Shown here piece by piece: positions 9,839 to 20,619 of a stretch of 50,611 nt of DNA. Numbering within the stretch: the first letter of the stretch is position 1; each line of letters begins with the position of its first letter. The notes beneath the pieces are model-generated. The model had not been told where the DNA came from. It saw only the letters and a list, made by a program, of their open reading frames with translations, and searched no databases. The position numbers and the translations under genes were made by a program. Source of the stretch: Alphaproteobacteria bacterium (GTDB taxonomy: Bacteria > Pseudomonadota > Alphaproteobacteria > UBA828); the NCBI GenBank assembly GCA_022820945.1, contig JAJEEP010000092.1:1-50611 (forward strand), written 5' to 3'.

Positions 9839-11542
9839 ATGGACGTCGTCACGATGAACATCGTCGAATCGACGATGCTCTCCATCTGCCGGGAGATGGG
9901 GATCACCATGATGAAGACGTCCTACTCGACGATCTTCAACGAATCGCTCGACTTCAGCTGCGCCGTCGCCGACGCCAACGGCGACATGATCGCGGTCGCC
10001 GACTACTGCCCGGCGCAGATCGGCGGCATGTCGCTGCTCATCAAGACCTGCATCCGCGAGATGGCGGACGAGCCGGTGCACGAGGGCGACGTCATCATGC
10101 ACAACGACCCCTACCGGGGCGGGCTGCACACGCCGGAGCACACCTTCTTCACGCCCTTCTTCGTGGAGGGCGAATTCATGGGCTACGCGGTGGCGATCGG
10201 CCACGTCGCCGAGGTGGGCGGCATGGTGCCCGGCGGCTTCGCCAGCGAGGCCACCGAGATTTTCCACGAGGGCCTGCGCGTCCCCCCGGTCAAGATCAAG
10301 AAGCAGGGCAAGGACGTGGACGAGGTCTGGAAGCTCCTGCTCGCGAACGTCCGCACCCCCCGCTACAACTACGGCGACTACCGCGCCATGATCAGCGCCT
10401 GCGAGCTCGGCGCCGCGCGCATGGCCGGGCTGATCCGGAAGTACGGCATACCACTCTTCCGCGAGACCATCGCCGACCTCATGGACTACTCCGAAGCCCG
10501 GATGCGGGCCGAGATCGCAGCGATCCCCGACGGCCAGTACTCCTTCGAGGACTACATGGAGGACGACGGGATCGACGCCCGGCCCTACAAGATAGCCGTC
10601 GACATGGTGGTGCAGGGCGACGAGATTATCGCCGACTTCGGCCGCTCGGACGCCCAGGCCAAAGGCGCGATCAACGCGACCCTCGGCGTCACCTGCTCCG
10701 CCACCTACAACGCCATGCTGCACCTGACCGATCCGTCGATTCCGCGCAACGCGGGCTGCTACCGGCCGATCCGCGTGCTGGCGCGGCCGGCCACCGTGGT
10801 CAACGTGGATTACCCGGCGCCTGAGGTGGGCGGCAACACGGAGACCCACGTCCGCATCTGCTTCACGGTGATCGGAGCGATGTCCCGCTGCCTGCCCGAG
10901 CGCGCGTTCGCGACTGACGCCGGCACCCACGGCAACTTCCTCTTCGGCGGCCACGATCCCGAGAACGACGAGTTCTACGTCTGCTACGACTTCATGGTCG
11001 CTGGCTGGGGCGGGCGCCCCTTTGCGGACGGCAACGACACCTGCAACTGCATCAACGGCAACTGCCGCACCGTCCCGGTCGAGGTCTACGAGAGCCGCTA
11101 CCCGTGGATCGTCGAGAACCTCTCGCTCACCGAAAATTCCGGCGGCGCCGGCAAGTACCGGGGCGGGCTCGGCTCGACCAAGACGCTGGAGTGCACGGCC
11201 GACGAAATCATCATCAGCTACATGGCCGACCGTCACCGCAAGGCGCCCTGGGGCCTGCTCGGCGGCGATTCCGGAGGATCGGCCGCGCTGCTCGTCAAGA
11301 AGGCGAACGAGAACGACTGGAAGGACGTGTGCGAGGGCTACGACAAGGTCTCGCCCAGCAAGTTCGGCAACGTCTCCATCGGCCGGGGCGACCGGGTCCG
11401 CCTGCTCTCGGGCGGCGGCGGAGGCTACGGCCCCGTCACCGAGCGGTCGCAGGAGATGGTCGACGAAGACGTGCGCGAGGGCTTCGTCTCATCGTCCGCC
11501 GCCGCCCGGCGCTACGGCCACACCGCCCAGGCCGCGGAGTAG
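9839..11542 (+). CDS. hyuB: Hydantoinase B / acetone carboxylase alpha-type protein (HyuB family)
   Basis: HyuB-family proteins work with an ATP-binding HyuA partner to open hydantoin or 5-oxoproline rings, or in acetone carboxylase. The 567-residue protein is full length and shows [18 protein letters not shown] near 35-50, [17 protein letters not shown] near 85-101, [14 protein letters not shown], and late family segments [14 protein letters not shown] and [12 protein letters not shown]. Metal ligands in this family come from the aspartate/histidine-rich N-terminal region, which looks intact. No hyuA gene is adjacent on either side, so the partner must be elsewhere or the protein acts alone. 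Its promoter faces away from cysNC. Confidence 0.87.
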   Translation: MDVVTMNIVESTMLSICREMGITMMKTSYSTIFNESLDFSCAVADANGDMIAVADYCPAQIGGMSLLIKTCIREMADEPVHEGDVIMHNDPYRGGLHTPEHTFFTPFFVEGEFMGYAVAIGHVAEVGGMVPGGFASEATEIFHEGLRVPPVKIKKQGKDVDEVWKLLLANVRTPRYNYGDYRAMISACELGAARMAGLIRKYGIPLFRETIADLMDYSEARMRAEIAAIPDGQYSFEDYMEDDGIDARPYKIAVDMVVQGDEIIADFGRSDAQAKGAINATLGVTCSATYNAMLHLTDPSIPRNAGCYRPIRVLARPATVVNVDYPAPEVGGNTETHVRICFTVIGAMSRCLPERAFATDAGTHGNFLFGGHDPENDEFYVCYDFMVAGWGGRPFADGNDTCNCINGNCRTVPVEVYESRYPWIVENLSLTENSGGAGKYRGGLGSTKTLECTADEIIISYMADRHRKAPWGLLGGDSGGSAALLVKKANENDWKDVCEGYDKVSPSKFGNVSIGRGDRVRLLSGGGGGYGPVTERSQEMVDEDVREGFVSSSAAARRYGHTAQAAE

Positions 11543-11589
11543 GGCACGATCCGACCTAACCGGATCCCATTGGCTCCAACGATTTCCAC

Positions 11590-11700
11590 CTCCCCCTGTC
11601 CCCCTCCCCCAAAGGCGGAGGGGGAACGCAGGTTGCGCCGGCTTTCTCTCCCTCTCCGCCCCTGGGGGCGGAGAGGGCCGGGGTGAGGTGGGGGTTTTCA
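11590..11700. repeat. GC-rich palindromic dispersed repeat (copy 1)
   Basis: Two hairpins lie between convergent genes. The first pairs CCCCCTCC near 11600 with GGAGGGGG ending near 11624. The second is a perfect 12-bp inverted repeat, CCTCTCCGCCCC (11651-11662) and GGGGCGGAGAGG (11665-11676), with a two-base loop. The following tract GGTGAGGTGGGGG recurs at 41618-41660, so this is a dispersed intergenic repeat that may also act as a two-way terminator. Confidence 0.6.
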
Positions 11701-11718
11701 GGCTGCGAAATAGCGGAA

Positions 11719-11925
11719 CTACGCCCCCGGCTTCGCCTTGGGCGGCCGGCGGGTTGCGGCCTCGACATCCTCGGCGGTCCAGCGCCGGCCGTCGCGGGTG
11801 AGGAAGCCGCGGGCGTTGAGGTGTTCCGCCAGCGCCTCCGGATCGCAGGCGCCGCGTGAGCGCGCGAACGCAAGCTCGGCCCGGATGCGGTCGGCGAAGT
11901 AGTCGCTCTTCTTCCCCGCGCTCAT
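11719..11925 (-). CDS. Small conserved-looking protein of unknown function (68 aa)
   Basis: It starts 3 bases after the rhomboid stop, in the same direction, so the two are probably cotranscribed. The protein is charged and soluble: KSDYFADRIRAELAFARSRG, then a compact segment LNARGFLTRDGRRWTAEDV. That last segment resembles the helix found in the DNA-contacting tail of serine recombinases, but the protein is far too short to be one. The composition fits a real gene in this genome. I do not recognise the family with certainty. Confidence 0.55.
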   Translation of the reverse strand: MSAGKKSDYFADRIRAELAFARSRGACDPEALAEHLNARGFLTRDGRRWTAEDVEAATRRPPKAKPGA

Positions 11926-11928
11926 GGC

Positions 11929-12843
11929 CTAGTCCCTCCGCGACCAGGGCCTGCGGGGCCGCCGCCCCCACGGGCCGGTGCGATGATCCTGAGGATCGCC
12001 GCCGTTGGGCCGGCTTCGGGGCGGCTCCTGCCAGGGCGCATCGCCGTCGGCAGCCGGATCGACGGTCTGGTCGGCGGGCGGCTCCTCCCACGGCCCCGCG
12101 CCGGGGGTCTCGGCCTCGGGCGGCGGCCGGTACGCCGTGCGCCGGCGGGAGCGCACGTAGCCGCGGTCGAAGAGCGGCACGCCGCGCTTGCGCAGCGGCA
12201 CCACCAGCAGCGCGCCGGCAGCGAAGCCGCCGATATGGGCGTACCAGGCGACACCGCCGCCGGCCGGGCCGGCGACCAGCGCGTTGAACACCTGGTAGCC
12301 GATCCAGAGCCCGAGCACGCCCCAGGCCGGAAAGCGGATCGGCATGAAGAAGACCAGGATCCACACGCCCCGCTTCGGGTGCAGCATGAAGTAGGCGCCG
12401 AGCACGCCGGAGACCGCACCGCTCGCGCCGATGGTGGGGACCTGCGAGGCCGGCTCCACGGCGGCATGCGCGAGCCCCGCCACCGCGCCGCAGATCAGAT
12501 AGAAGATCGCGAAGCGCCAGTGGCCCATCGCGTCTTCCACGTTGTCCCCGAAAATCCAGAGATAGAGCATGTTGCCGAACAGGTGCATGAAGCCCCCGTG
12601 CAGGAACATGGAGGTGACGATGGTGAGCCAGGGCGTCACGGTCACCATGTCCGGCTCGCGCCGAAGCTCGCCGAGCACGGTCACGGGGATCATGCCGAGG
12701 CGGAAGACCAGCTCGGCATCGAACTGATCGCCGCCCAGCCACTGGACCACCCAAACGATGGTGCAGGCGGCGATCAGCGCCACCGTCACGAACTGGAAGC
12801 CGATCCGGTGAAGCGGGTTGTCGTCCCTGAGCGGCAGAAACAT
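11929..12843 (-). CDS. Rhomboid family intramembrane serine protease
   Basis: The 304-residue protein has an N-terminal membrane segment (about 14-37), a MFLHGGFMHLFGNMLYLWIFG loop-helix typical of rhomboids, the catalytic serine in GASGAVSGVLGAY and the catalytic histidine in YAHIGGFAAGALLV, with five or six further hydrophobic segments. It should cleave transmembrane substrates within the membrane. After residue 225 comes a proline- and arginine-rich soluble tail of about 80 residues. The tail is poorly ordered by composition and probably lies in the cytoplasm. The start at 12843 matches the short N-terminal extension FLPLRDDNP seen in many alphaproteobacterial rhomboids. Confidence 0.92.
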   Translation of the reverse strand: MFLPLRDDNPLHRIGFQFVTVALIAACTIVWVVQWLGGDQFDAELVFRLGMIPVTVLGELRREPDMVTVTPWLTIVTSMFLHGGFMHLFGNMLYLWIFGDNVEDAMGHWRFAIFYLICGAVAGLAHAAVEPASQVPTIGASGAVSGVLGAYFMLHPKRGVWILVFFMPIRFPAWGVLGLWIGYQVFNALVAGPAGGGVAWYAHIGGFAAGALLVVPLRKRGVPLFDRGYVRSRRRTAYRPPPEAETPGAGPWEEPPADQTVDPAADGDAPWQEPPRSRPNGGDPQDHRTGPWGRRPRRPWSRRD

Positions 12844-12855
12844 CGGTCAGCTCCT

Positions 12856-12871
12856 GCCCCGGCAGCGGGGC
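12856..12871 (-). promoter_or_regulatory. Hairpin just upstream of the rhomboid gene
   Basis: GCCCCG at 12856-12861 and CGGGGC at 12866-12871 form a perfect 6-bp stem with a GCAG loop, about 15 bases before the rhomboid ATG and downstream of gatB. It could be a weak gatB terminator or a structure in the rhomboid leader. Confidence 0.3.
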
Positions 12872-12943
12872 CGGCCCTCGTGCGGAGGCCGCGCCGGAGT
12901 CTACAGCATTACCGGGGCCACGCCTTCGGCCCGCGCCCGGCGT

Positions 12944-14407
12944 TCAGCCGTCGAGCTTGGCCCGCAGTGCCTGGTTGACCGCCTTCGGGTTGGCCTTGCC
13001 GCCGGAGGCCTTCATCACCTGGCCGACGAACCAGCCCATGAGCTTCGTCCTGCCGCCGCGGTAGTCGGCCACCTTGTCGGGGTTCTCGGCGATCGCCTGG
13101 TCCACCAGCGCCTCGATCGCGCCGATATCGCTCACCTGCCGCAGCCCCTGCTCCTCGATGACGGTATCGGCGTCCTTGCCGGAAGACACCATGGCCTCGA
13201 ACACGTCCTTGGCCGCGCGGTTGGAGACCGTACCGTCCGCCACCCGGTCGATCAGCGCGCCGAGGGCCGCCGCCGAGACCGGGCTCTGCTCGATCCCGAT
13301 GCCGGCCCGGTTGAGCGCGCCGAAGAGCGTGCCGGTCACCCAGTTCGCAGCCTGCTTGCCGTCGCGCCCTTCCGCGACCGCCTCGAAATATTCGGCGATC
13401 TCGCGCTCCGCCACCAGCACGCCGGCGTCGTAGGCCGAAAGCCCGTAGTCCGCGATGAACCGCGCCTTCCTCGCGTCCGGCAGCTCGGGCAACCGGGCGC
13501 GCTCGGCCTCCACCCAGGCCGGGTCGAGGGTCAGCGGCAGCAGGTCGGGATCGGGGAAGTAGCGGTAGTCGTGCGCCTCCTCCTTGGAGCGCATGGAGCG
13601 CGTCTCGCCCCGCTCCGCATCGAAGAGCCGCGTCTCCAGTTCTATCTCGCCGCCGCCTTCGCGCACCGCGACCTGGCGGCGGGCCTCCACCTCGATCGCC
13701 TTCATCACGAAGCGGACCGAGTTCAGGTTCTTGACCTCGCAGCGCGTCCCCAGTTCATCCCCCGGCCGGCGCACCGAGACGTTGACGTCGGCGCGCAGCG
13801 AGCCCTGCTCCATGTTGCCGTCGCAGGTGCCGATGTAGCGCAGGATCGAGCGCAGCTTGCGCAGGTAGAGGCCGGCTTCCTCCGGGCTCCTGATGTCGGG
13901 CTCGGAGACGATCTCCATCAGCGCGACGCCGGCGCGGTTGAGGTCCACGCAGGTGGCGTCCGCGCGCCGGTCGTGGATGCTCTTGCCCGCGTCCATCTCC
14001 AGGTGGAGCCGGGTGATGCCGATGGTCCGCTGCGAGCCGTCCTCCAGGTCGAGCACCACCCGCCCCTCGCCCACGATGGGCCGCGAGTACTGCGAGATCT
14101 GATAGCCGGGCGGCAGGTCGGGATAGAAGTAGTTCTTGCGGTCGAACACCGAGGTCAGGTTGATCTCGGCCTCCAGCGCGAGCCCGGTGCGTACGGCCTG
14201 CGCCACGCATTGGCTGTTGATGACCGGCAGCATGCCGGGCATCGCGGCATCGACCAGGGAGACCTGGGTGTTGGGCTCCGCGCCGAAGGCGGTGGGCGCG
14301 GACGAGAAGAGCTTCGCCTCCGAGATCACCTGGGCGTGGACCTCCAGCCCGACCGCGACCTCCCACTCGCCGTCGCGGCCCCCGATCCGGTAGCCGCCCG
14401 CGCTCAC
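12944..14407 (-). CDS. gatB: Aspartyl/glutamyl-tRNA amidotransferase subunit B
   Basis: GatB is the kinase subunit of GatCAB, which converts Glu-tRNA(Gln) and Asp-tRNA(Asn) into their amides. The 487-residue protein has [21 protein letters not shown], the zinc- and tRNA-related [28 protein letters not shown], and a C-terminal YqeY-like tail ending in [20 protein letters not shown]. The start overlaps the gatA stop by 4 bases (ATGA), so coupling is likely. It is the last gene of the clpS-to-gatB run. Confidence 0.96.
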   Translation of the reverse strand: MSAGGYRIGGRDGEWEVAVGLEVHAQVISEAKLFSSAPTAFGAEPNTQVSLVDAAMPGMLPVINSQCVAQAVRTGLALEAEINLTSVFDRKNYFYPDLPPGYQISQYSRPIVGEGRVVLDLEDGSQRTIGITRLHLEMDAGKSIHDRRADATCVDLNRAGVALMEIVSEPDIRSPEEAGLYLRKLRSILRYIGTCDGNMEQGSLRADVNVSVRRPGDELGTRCEVKNLNSVRFVMKAIEVEARRQVAVREGGGEIELETRLFDAERGETRSMRSKEEAHDYRYFPDPDLLPLTLDPAWVEAERARLPELPDARKARFIADYGLSAYDAGVLVAEREIAEYFEAVAEGRDGKQAANWVTGTLFGALNRAGIGIEQSPVSAAALGALIDRVADGTVSNRAAKDVFEAMVSSGKDADTVIEEQGLRQVSDIGAIEALVDQAIAENPDKVADYRGGRTKLMGWFVGQVMKASGGKANPKAVNQALRAKLDG

Positions 14408-15891
14408 GCCGCGCCTCCGGTCCCGCTTCGGTCGGGGCGGTGGCTGAAGCCGGCGGCGCTCTCCAGCACGCCGGCGGCGCGGAACAGCGTCGGCTCGTCG
14501 AAGGGCCGCGCGATCAGGTGCAGGCCGAGCGGCAGCCCGTCGCCCGTGAGCCCGGCCGGCACCGAGATCGCCGGCAGCCCCGCGAGACTCGCCGGCACCG
14601 TGAACACGTCGTTCAGGTACATGGCGATGGGGTCGTCCATCTTCTCGCCGATGGCGAAGGCGGCGAAGGGGGCGGTCGGCGTCAGCACCGCGTCCACAGT
14701 CTCGAACGCGCTCTCGAAATCGCGCGCGATCAGGGTACGCACCTTCTGCGCCTTCAGGTAGTAGGCGTCGTAGTAGCCGGCGGAGAGCACGTAGGTGCCG
14801 ATCAGGATGCGCCGCCGGACCTCGCGCCCGAAGCCCGCCGCGCGCGTGCGCGCGTACATCGCGGTCGGGTCGTCGCCCTCGACGCGCAGCCCGTAGCGCA
14901 CGCCGTCGTAGCGCGCGAGGTTGGAGGACGCCTCCGCCGGCGCCACGATGTAATAGGTGGGCAGCGCGTACTTGGTGAGCGGCAGCGAGATATCGACCAC
15001 CCTCGCGCCCGCCTCGCGGTACCAGCGCACGCCTTCGGCCCAGAGCGCCTCGATCTCCGCCGGCATGCCCTCCATCCGGTATTCCGCCGGCACGCCGATG
15101 GTGAGGTCGCGCACGTCGCCCGTGAGGCTCGCCGCGTAGTCGGGCACCGGGCGGTCGATGGAGGTGGAATCCTTGGGGTCGTGGCCGGCCATCGCCTGCA
15201 GCATGAGTGCCGCGTCCTCGACCGTCCGCGTGAGCGGCCCGGCCTGGTCGAGCGAGGAGGCGAAGGCGATCATGCCCCAGCGCGAGCAGCGCCCATAGGT
15301 GGGCTTCATGCCGACGATGCCGCAGAAGGCCCCCGGCTGGCGGATCGAGCCGCCGGTGTCGGTCCCGGTGGCGCCGAGACAGAGCCCTGCGGCCACCGCC
15401 GCCGCCGAGCCCCCGGAGCTTCCGCCCGGCACCAGCGGCTTGTCCTCGCCTCGCCGGCGCCAGGGGTTGATCACCGGGCCGTCGGCGCTGGTGACGTTGG
15501 CCGAGCCCATGGCGAACTCGTCCATGTTGGTCTTGCCCAGCATGAGCGCGCCCGCGTGCCAGAGATTGGCGGTGACGGTGGATTCGTAGGGCGGCTTGAA
15601 GCCGTCGAGAATGTTGGAGCAGGCCTGGCTGCGCACCCCGCGGGTGCAGAAGAGGTCCTTGACCGCGAGCGGGATGCCTTCCAGCAACCGCCCCTCGCCC
15701 GCCCCGAGGCGCTTATCGGCGTCGTCGGCATCGGCCCGCGCAGCGTCGAAGGTCTCGGCGACGAAGGCGTTGAGGTCGCGCGCGCCCTCGACGGCCGCGA
15801 TATGCGCGTCCGTCAGCTCGCGCGCCGAGAACTCGCGCGCGGCAAGCCCTGCGCGGGCCTCGGCGATGGTGAGCCGGGTCAGCGCGCTCAC
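14404..15891 (-). CDS. gatA: Aspartyl/glutamyl-tRNA amidotransferase subunit A
   Basis: GatA is the amidase-signature glutaminase subunit that supplies ammonia to GatB. The 495-residue protein carries the Ser-cisSer-Lys triad: the lysine in [13 protein letters not shown], and the serines in [18 protein letters not shown] and [16 protein letters not shown]. It overlaps gatC and gatB by 4 bases at either end, a fully coupled arrangement. Nothing unusual in the sequence. Confidence 0.96.
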   Translation of the reverse strand: MSALTRLTIAEARAGLAAREFSARELTDAHIAAVEGARDLNAFVAETFDAARADADDADKRLGAGEGRLLEGIPLAVKDLFCTRGVRSQACSNILDGFKPPYESTVTANLWHAGALMLGKTNMDEFAMGSANVTSADGPVINPWRRRGEDKPLVPGGSSGGSAAAVAAGLCLGATGTDTGGSIRQPGAFCGIVGMKPTYGRCSRWGMIAFASSLDQAGPLTRTVEDAALMLQAMAGHDPKDSTSIDRPVPDYAASLTGDVRDLTIGVPAEYRMEGMPAEIEALWAEGVRWYREAGARVVDISLPLTKYALPTYYIVAPAEASSNLARYDGVRYGLRVEGDDPTAMYARTRAAGFGREVRRRILIGTYVLSAGYYDAYYLKAQKVRTLIARDFESAFETVDAVLTPTAPFAAFAIGEKMDDPIAMYLNDVFTVPASLAGLPAISVPAGLTGDGLPLGLHLIARPFDEPTLFRAAGVLESAAGFSHRPDRSGTGGAA

Positions 15892-16175
15892 TCGACCACC
15901 TTGGGCACGACGAAGAAGCCGTCGTCGGCCTCCGGCGCGTTCGCCAGCAGATCGTCGGTGGCGGTCCCCGCCACCGCGTCGTCATCCCGTTGCGGCAGCG
16001 TCGCGGCGATGGCGCCGGTCATCGGCTCGACGCCCTCGGTATCGACCTCGCTCAGCTGCTCGACCCAGGCGAGGATGCCGTTCAGCTCCTGCGCCATGGG
16101 CTCCAGCGCGTCGTCCTCCATCGCGATGCGCGAGAGCCGCGCGATGCGCACCACTGTCTCCCTGTCGATGCTCAT
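15888..16175 (-). CDS. gatC: Aspartyl/glutamyl-tRNA amidotransferase subunit C
   Basis: GatC is the small belt-like subunit that holds GatA and GatB together. The 95-residue protein starts [19 protein letters not shown] and continues [21 protein letters not shown], the family core, ending [12 protein letters not shown]. The start at 16175 is set by the family N-terminus and lies 17 bases after the stop of the preceding racemase gene. The frame is open upstream but only as a shadow of that gene. Confidence 0.95.
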   Translation of the reverse strand: MSIDRETVVRIARLSRIAMEDDALEPMAQELNGILAWVEQLSEVDTEGVEPMTGAIAATLPQRDDDAVAGTATDDLLANAPEADDGFFVVPKVVE

Positions 16176-16192
16176 TGCCGCACCGCTCCCGC

Positions 16193-17317
16193 TCAGGCCT
16201 GCCAGCGGGCGAGCACGTCCGGCGCGCTCATGTACTCGACAGGCGGGCGCGGCGGCGGGGGTTCGCCGTCGATCCAGCCGGGGAAGAGAATCTCGTAGGC
16301 CGGCGTCGGGTCGTCGTGCCGGCGCAGCATCTGCCGCGCCTTGACCTGCGGGTGCTCCGGCACGTCCTCCAGGCGATGCACCGGCTCGTAGCAGCAGTCG
16401 ACGCCTTCCATCAGCCCGTTCATCTCGTCGAGCGTCCGCGCCTTGACGAAGGCGGCGACCTCCCTGATCAGCGCTTCCTGCGGGCGGGGTTCCCACTGGC
16501 GCCTGATCCACTCGGGCCGGTCGCAGGCGGTGCAGAAGTTGGCCCAGAACTTGTCCTCCAACGCGCCAAGCGTGATGAAACGGCCGTCAAGAGTCTCGTA
16601 GATGTTGTAGAAAGCCGCGCCGCCGTTCGGGAACTGCGCGCCGCGCGCGGCGTCCCACTCCTTGTGGAAGAGCCCGTTCAGCGCCCACACCTGCCAGGGC
16701 AGCACGGTCTCGGCGATGCTGACGTCGATGGTCGCACCCCGCCCATCCGCGTTCCGGCTGCGGCCGAGCAGCCCGCCCATGATGCTGAGCGCGGCCTGCA
16801 TCCCGCTCGCGAAGTCGGCGGTGGGCGGGAAGGCGACGATGGGCCGCTCGGGCACGCCGGAGCGCTCAAGCCCACCCATCAGCCCCATGTAGTTGATGTC
16901 GTGCCCGCCCCGCAGGCGGTAGGGCCCCTCAAGCCCCCAGCCGGAGAGCGAGCAGGAGACGATGCCGGGGTTCATCTCGTGCAGCGCCTCGTGACCGAAG
17001 CCGAGGCGGTCGAGCACGCCCGGCCGGTAGGACTCGAGAAAGGCGTCCGAGCGCTCCACCAGGGCGCGGAAGTCGCGCTTGCCGTCCTCCGACTTCAGGT
17101 CGATCTCGACCACGGTCTTGCCGCCGTTCACCATCCGGTACCAGACTGAGACGCCGGCCTCGTCCTTGGGTCCGACGCCCCGCATAGGCTCGCCCCCCGG
17201 CGGCTCGACCTTGATCACCTCCGCGCCCAGGTCGGCGAGGATCAGGCTCCCGTACGGCCCAGGGATGTACTGGCTGAGGTCGAGGACCCTCAACCCGGTG
17301 AGGAAGGGGATGGGCAC
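16193..17317 (-). CDS. CaiB/BaiF family protein, probably alpha-methylacyl-CoA racemase
   Basis: Family III CoA-transferase fold: [36 protein letters not shown] near the N-terminus, [23 protein letters not shown], and [13 protein letters not shown] near residue 138. The histidine-aspartate pair in this last motif is characteristic of alpha-methylacyl-CoA racemases, which invert the 2-methyl centre of branched acyl-CoAs, whereas CoA-transferases of the fold use a different aspartate context. The 374-residue length fits. It is wedged between clpA (18 bases) and gatC (17 bases) on the same strand, an unexpected place for a lipid enzyme. The substrate is not known; a CoA-transferase role remains possible. 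Confidence 0.85.
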   Translation of the reverse strand: MPIPFLTGLRVLDLSQYIPGPYGSLILADLGAEVIKVEPPGGEPMRGVGPKDEAGVSVWYRMVNGGKTVVEIDLKSEDGKRDFRALVERSDAFLESYRPGVLDRLGFGHEALHEMNPGIVSCSLSGWGLEGPYRLRGGHDINYMGLMGGLERSGVPERPIVAFPPTADFASGMQAALSIMGGLLGRSRNADGRGATIDVSIAETVLPWQVWALNGLFHKEWDAARGAQFPNGGAAFYNIYETLDGRFITLGALEDKFWANFCTACDRPEWIRRQWEPRPQEALIREVAAFVKARTLDEMNGLMEGVDCCYEPVHRLEDVPEHPQVKARQMLRRHDDPTPAYEILFPGWIDGEPPPPRPPVEYMSAPDVLARWQA

Positions 17318-17335
17318 CGCGCCGAGCGCAGTCGG

Positions 17336-19678
17336 TCAGGACGCGTATTCGGGCACGCGGGGGCGCTTGCCGGACCCGCCGCGCCGGCCGGAACCGCCGC
17401 CGCCCTTGCGGCCGGGCGTGTCCGATGCCGGGAAGCTGAAGGTGAGCTTGCCGTCCTCGAGGCCGACAGCCACGCGCCCGCCCTTGGCCAACTTGCCGAA
17501 CAGCAGCTCGTCGGCGAGCGGCTTCTTGATCTCTTCCTGGATCAGCCGCGCGAGCGGCCGGGCGCCGTAGGTGGGATCGTAGCCGTTCTCCGCGAGCCAC
17601 GTCCGCGCCGCCGGGCTCAGCTCGATCCCGACGTTGCGGTCGGCGAGCTGCTCCTCCAACTGGATGATGAACTTGTCCACCACGCGCGCGATCACCTCCG
17701 GCGTGAGTGCGGCGAAGCGGATCACGGCATCGAGGCGGTTGCGGAACTCCGGCGCGAACATCCGCTTGATCGCCTCCTCGTCATCGCCCTCGCGTTCCGT
17801 CCGGGCGAAGCCGATCGGCGGCTTGGCGAGCTCGGCGGCGCCCGCGTTGGTGGTCATGATCAGGATGACGTTGCTGAAGTCGACCGTCTTGCCGTTGTGA
17901 TCGGTGAGCTTCCCGTAGTCCATGATCTGCAGGAGGATGTTGAAGAGATCGGGATGCGCCTTCTCGATCTCGTCCAGCAGCAGCACCATGTGCGGGTTCT
18001 GGTCGGCCGCGTCGGTGAGCAGCCCGCCCTGATCGAAGCCGACATAGCCGGGCGGCGCGCCGATCAGCCGCGAGACCGAGTGCCGCTCCATGTATTCGCT
18101 CATGTCGAAGCGGACGAGCTCCACGCCCATCACATGGGCGAGCTGGCGCGCGACCTCGGTCTTGCCGACGCCGGTGGGCCCGCTGAACAGGTAGCAGCCG
18201 ACCGGCTTGCCGGGCTCGCGCAGACCGGCGCGCGACATCTTGATCGCGGTCGCCACCGCAGCAATGGCCTCGTCCTGGCCGAAGACGACCGTCTTCAGGT
18301 CGCGCTCCAGGCTCTCCAGGATGGTCTTGTCGCCCCGGCTCACGTTCTTGGGCGGAATCCGGGCGATCTTCGCCACCACGCCTTCGACATCCTTCACGCC
18401 CACGGTCTTGCGCCGCTTCGATTCCGGCAGCAGGCGCTGCGAGGCGCCCACCTCGTCGATCACGTCGATGGCCTTGTCGGGGAGCCTGCGGTCGTTGATG
18501 TAGCGACTCGCAAGCTCGACGGCGGTGCGGATCGCCTCCGCCGTGTAGCGCACGCCGTGGTGCGCCTCGTAGTAGGGCTTGAGCCCGCGCAGGATCTTCA
18601 CCGCCTCGTCGACGCTCGGCTCGTTCACGTCGATCTTCTGGAAGCGCCGGACCAGCGCGCGGTCCTTCTCGAAGTAGTTGCGATATTCCTTGTAGGTGGT
18701 CGACCCGATGCAGCGCAGCGTGCCGCTCTGCAGCGCGGGCTTCAGCAGGTTCGACGCATCCATGGCGCCGCCGCTGGTGGCGCCCGCGCCGATCACCGTG
18801 TGAATCTCGTCGATGAAGAGGATCGCGCTCTCGTGCGCCTCGATCTCGGCGAGCACCGCCTTGATCCGCTCCTCGAAGTCGCCGCGATAGCGCGTGCCGG
18901 CGAGCAGCGCGCCCATGTCCAGCGCGAAGATCGTGGCGCCGTCGAGCACCTGCGGCACCTCGCCGTGCTCGATGCGCCGGGCCAGCCCTTCGGCGAGCGC
19001 CGTCTTGCCCACGCCCGCATCGCCGACATAGAGCGGGTTGTTCTTGGTGCGTCGGCAGAGCACCTGGATGGTGCGCTCGATCTCGGCATCGCGGCCGATG
19101 AGCGGGTCGATCCGCCCGGCCTGGGCCTTGGCATTCAGGTTGACGCAATAGGCGTCCAGCGCCGCAGGCCCTTCCTTGACGATGTTCTCCTCTTGGGCGT
19201 CCTCGTCGGTGCCGGAGACGCTGCCGCCCTGCGCCGACTGGCCGGGCACCTTCGCGATCCGGTGCGAGATGTAGTTGACCGCGTCGTAGCGCGACATGTC
19301 CTGCTCTTGCAGGAAGTAGACCGCGTGGGACTCGCGCTCGGAGAAGATCGCCACCAGGATGTTGGCGCCGGTGACCTCGGAACGGCCGGACGACTGCACG
19401 TGCAGGACCGCGCGCTGCACCACCCGCTGAAAGCCGGTCGTGGGCTTGGCCTCCACCGCCTCGTCGGTGGCGAGGCTCTCCAGCTCCTCGTCGATGAAGG
19501 TCTCGAGCTCGCGTTCCAGCCGCTCCAGATCGACGCCGCAGGCCTTCAGCACCGCGATGGCGTCGGCATCCTCCAGCAGCGCATAGAGCAGGTGCTCGAG
19601 CGTCGCGAACTCGTGCCGCCGCTCCACCGCAAGCGCCAGCGCCCGATGCAGGCTCTTTTCGAGATCGCGCGAGAGCAT
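17336..19678 (-). CDS. clpA: ATP-dependent Clp protease ATP-binding subunit ClpA
   Basis: ClpA is the AAA+ unfoldase that feeds ClpP, receiving N-end-rule substrates from ClpS. The 780-residue protein has the double Clp-N repeat (about 1-145), AAA module 1 with Walker A GDAGVGKTALAEG and ILFIDEIHTVIGAG, a short linker without the long ClpB coiled coil, and AAA module 2 with GPTGVGKTEVARQLA and VLLLDEIEKAHPD. The segment PPIGF in the second module corresponds to the ClpP-binding tripeptide region (IGF/IGL) of ClpA. The C-terminus is unusually glycine/arginine-rich (GGGGSGRRGGSGKRPR). clpS lies 7 bases upstream. Confidence 0.96.
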   Translation of the reverse strand: MLSRDLEKSLHRALALAVERRHEFATLEHLLYALLEDADAIAVLKACGVDLERLERELETFIDEELESLATDEAVEAKPTTGFQRVVQRAVLHVQSSGRSEVTGANILVAIFSERESHAVYFLQEQDMSRYDAVNYISHRIAKVPGQSAQGGSVSGTDEDAQEENIVKEGPAALDAYCVNLNAKAQAGRIDPLIGRDAEIERTIQVLCRRTKNNPLYVGDAGVGKTALAEGLARRIEHGEVPQVLDGATIFALDMGALLAGTRYRGDFEERIKAVLAEIEAHESAILFIDEIHTVIGAGATSGGAMDASNLLKPALQSGTLRCIGSTTYKEYRNYFEKDRALVRRFQKIDVNEPSVDEAVKILRGLKPYYEAHHGVRYTAEAIRTAVELASRYINDRRLPDKAIDVIDEVGASQRLLPESKRRKTVGVKDVEGVVAKIARIPPKNVSRGDKTILESLERDLKTVVFGQDEAIAAVATAIKMSRAGLREPGKPVGCYLFSGPTGVGKTEVARQLAHVMGVELVRFDMSEYMERHSVSRLIGAPPGYVGFDQGGLLTDAADQNPHMVLLLDEIEKAHPDLFNILLQIMDYGKLTDHNGKTVDFSNVILIMTTNAGAAELAKPPIGFARTEREGDDEEAIKRMFAPEFRNRLDAVIRFAALTPEVIARVVDKFIIQLEEQLADRNVGIELSPAARTWLAENGYDPTYGARPLARLIQEEIKKPLADELLFGKLAKGGRVAVGLEDGKLTFSFPASDTPGRKGGGGSGRRGGSGKRPRVPEYAS

Positions 19679-19685
19679 GCGTCCG

Positions 19686-20012
19686 CTACTCCTTTTCCAT
19701 CGTGCACTGTAGCGGATGCTCGTTGCGCCGCGCGAATTCGCAGACCTGCTTCACCTTGGTCTCGGCGACCTCGTAGGAGTAGACGCCGCAGACACCCACG
19801 CCCCGCCTGTGCACGTGGAGCATGATCGTCGTCGCGCGCTGCTCGTCCATCCCGAAGAACCGCATCAGCACGATGACCACGAATTCCATCGGCGTGTAGT
19901 CGTCATTCAGCAGCAGGACCTTGTACATCGAGGGCTTCTTGGTCTCGCTGCGCGACTTGGTGATGACCGATGAATCGTCGCCGGGCCGACCGCCTGTCCG
20001 TTGATCCGACAT
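19686..20012 (-). CDS. clpS: ATP-dependent Clp protease adaptor ClpS
   Basis: ClpS binds proteins with bulky N-terminal residues and delivers them to ClpA. The 108-residue form has a flexible N-terminal tail followed by the ClpS core: [20 protein letters not shown], then [28 protein letters not shown]. The NDDYTPMEF motif forms the N-degron pocket. I chose the ATG at 20012; one four codons upstream at 20024 is equally possible. It sits directly ahead of clpA in the same operon. Confidence 0.94.
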   Translation of the reverse strand: MSDQRTGGRPGDDSSVITKSRSETKKPSMYKVLLLNDDYTPMEFVVIVLMRFFGMDEQRATTIMLHVHRRGVGVCGVYSYEVAETKVKQVCEFARRNEHPLQCTMEKE

Positions 20013-20116
20013 CGCTCGATTCATCCCGCGTTCGCCACGCGAACGACACCCCGCGTCCACCGCGCGTGCCGGCCCGCACTATAGCACGCAGGCCCGCGCG
20101 CACAGGCACCGCCGCC

Positions 20117-20539
20117 TCAGCCGACGATATCGGTCTCCGCGAAGAAGAATGCAATCTCGATGGCCGCGTTCTCCAGCGAATCCGAGCCGTGCACGGAGTT
20201 GGCCTCCACCGACTCGCCGAATTCCTTGCGGATGGTGCCCTCGTCGGCGTTGGCCGGGTTGGTCGCCCCCATGATCGTGCGATTGGCCTCGACCGCGTTT
20301 TCGCCCTGCAGCACCTGCACCACCACGGGGCCGGAGGTCATGTAGGCGCAGAGGTCGTTGTAGAACGCGCGCTCCTTGTGGACCGCGTAGAAGGCGCGCG
20401 CCTGCGCCTCCGTCAGCCTGACCCGGCGCTGGGCGACGATGGAGAGCCCGGACTCCTCGAAGCGCTTGTTGATGGCGCCCGTCAGGTTGCGGCGGGTGGC
20501 ATCGGGCTTGATGATCGAAAGGGTGCGCTGGGTCGCCAT
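20117..20539 (-). CDS. ndk: Nucleoside diphosphate kinase
   Basis: Ndk balances nucleoside triphosphate pools by phosphotransfer from ATP through a phosphohistidine. The 140-residue protein has the family start [13 protein letters not shown], the nucleotide site in TIRKEFGES and the phospho-histidine in [12 protein letters not shown]. It begins at 20539, preceded by a GGGGGAGAA ribosome-binding site. It has its own gap of 80 bases from tadA and 104 from clpS, so it may be a single transcription unit. Confidence 0.96.
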   Translation of the reverse strand: MATQRTLSIIKPDATRRNLTGAINKRFEESGLSIVAQRRVRLTEAQARAFYAVHKERAFYNDLCAYMTSGPVVVQVLQGENAVEANRTIMGATNPANADEGTIRKEFGESVEANSVHGSDSLENAAIEIAFFFAETDIVG

Positions 20540-20619
20540 GGGTTCTCCCCCGTTCGGTAGGCTGGCCCTTATAGAGACTGGGCACCCGAGCGGCAACGCC
20601 GGGGGTAGACGGCCGCGCT

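Noticed and set aside
17897..19825. A 642-codon + strand open frame over clpA
   Set aside because: Shadow of clpA, whose AAA motifs are unmistakable.
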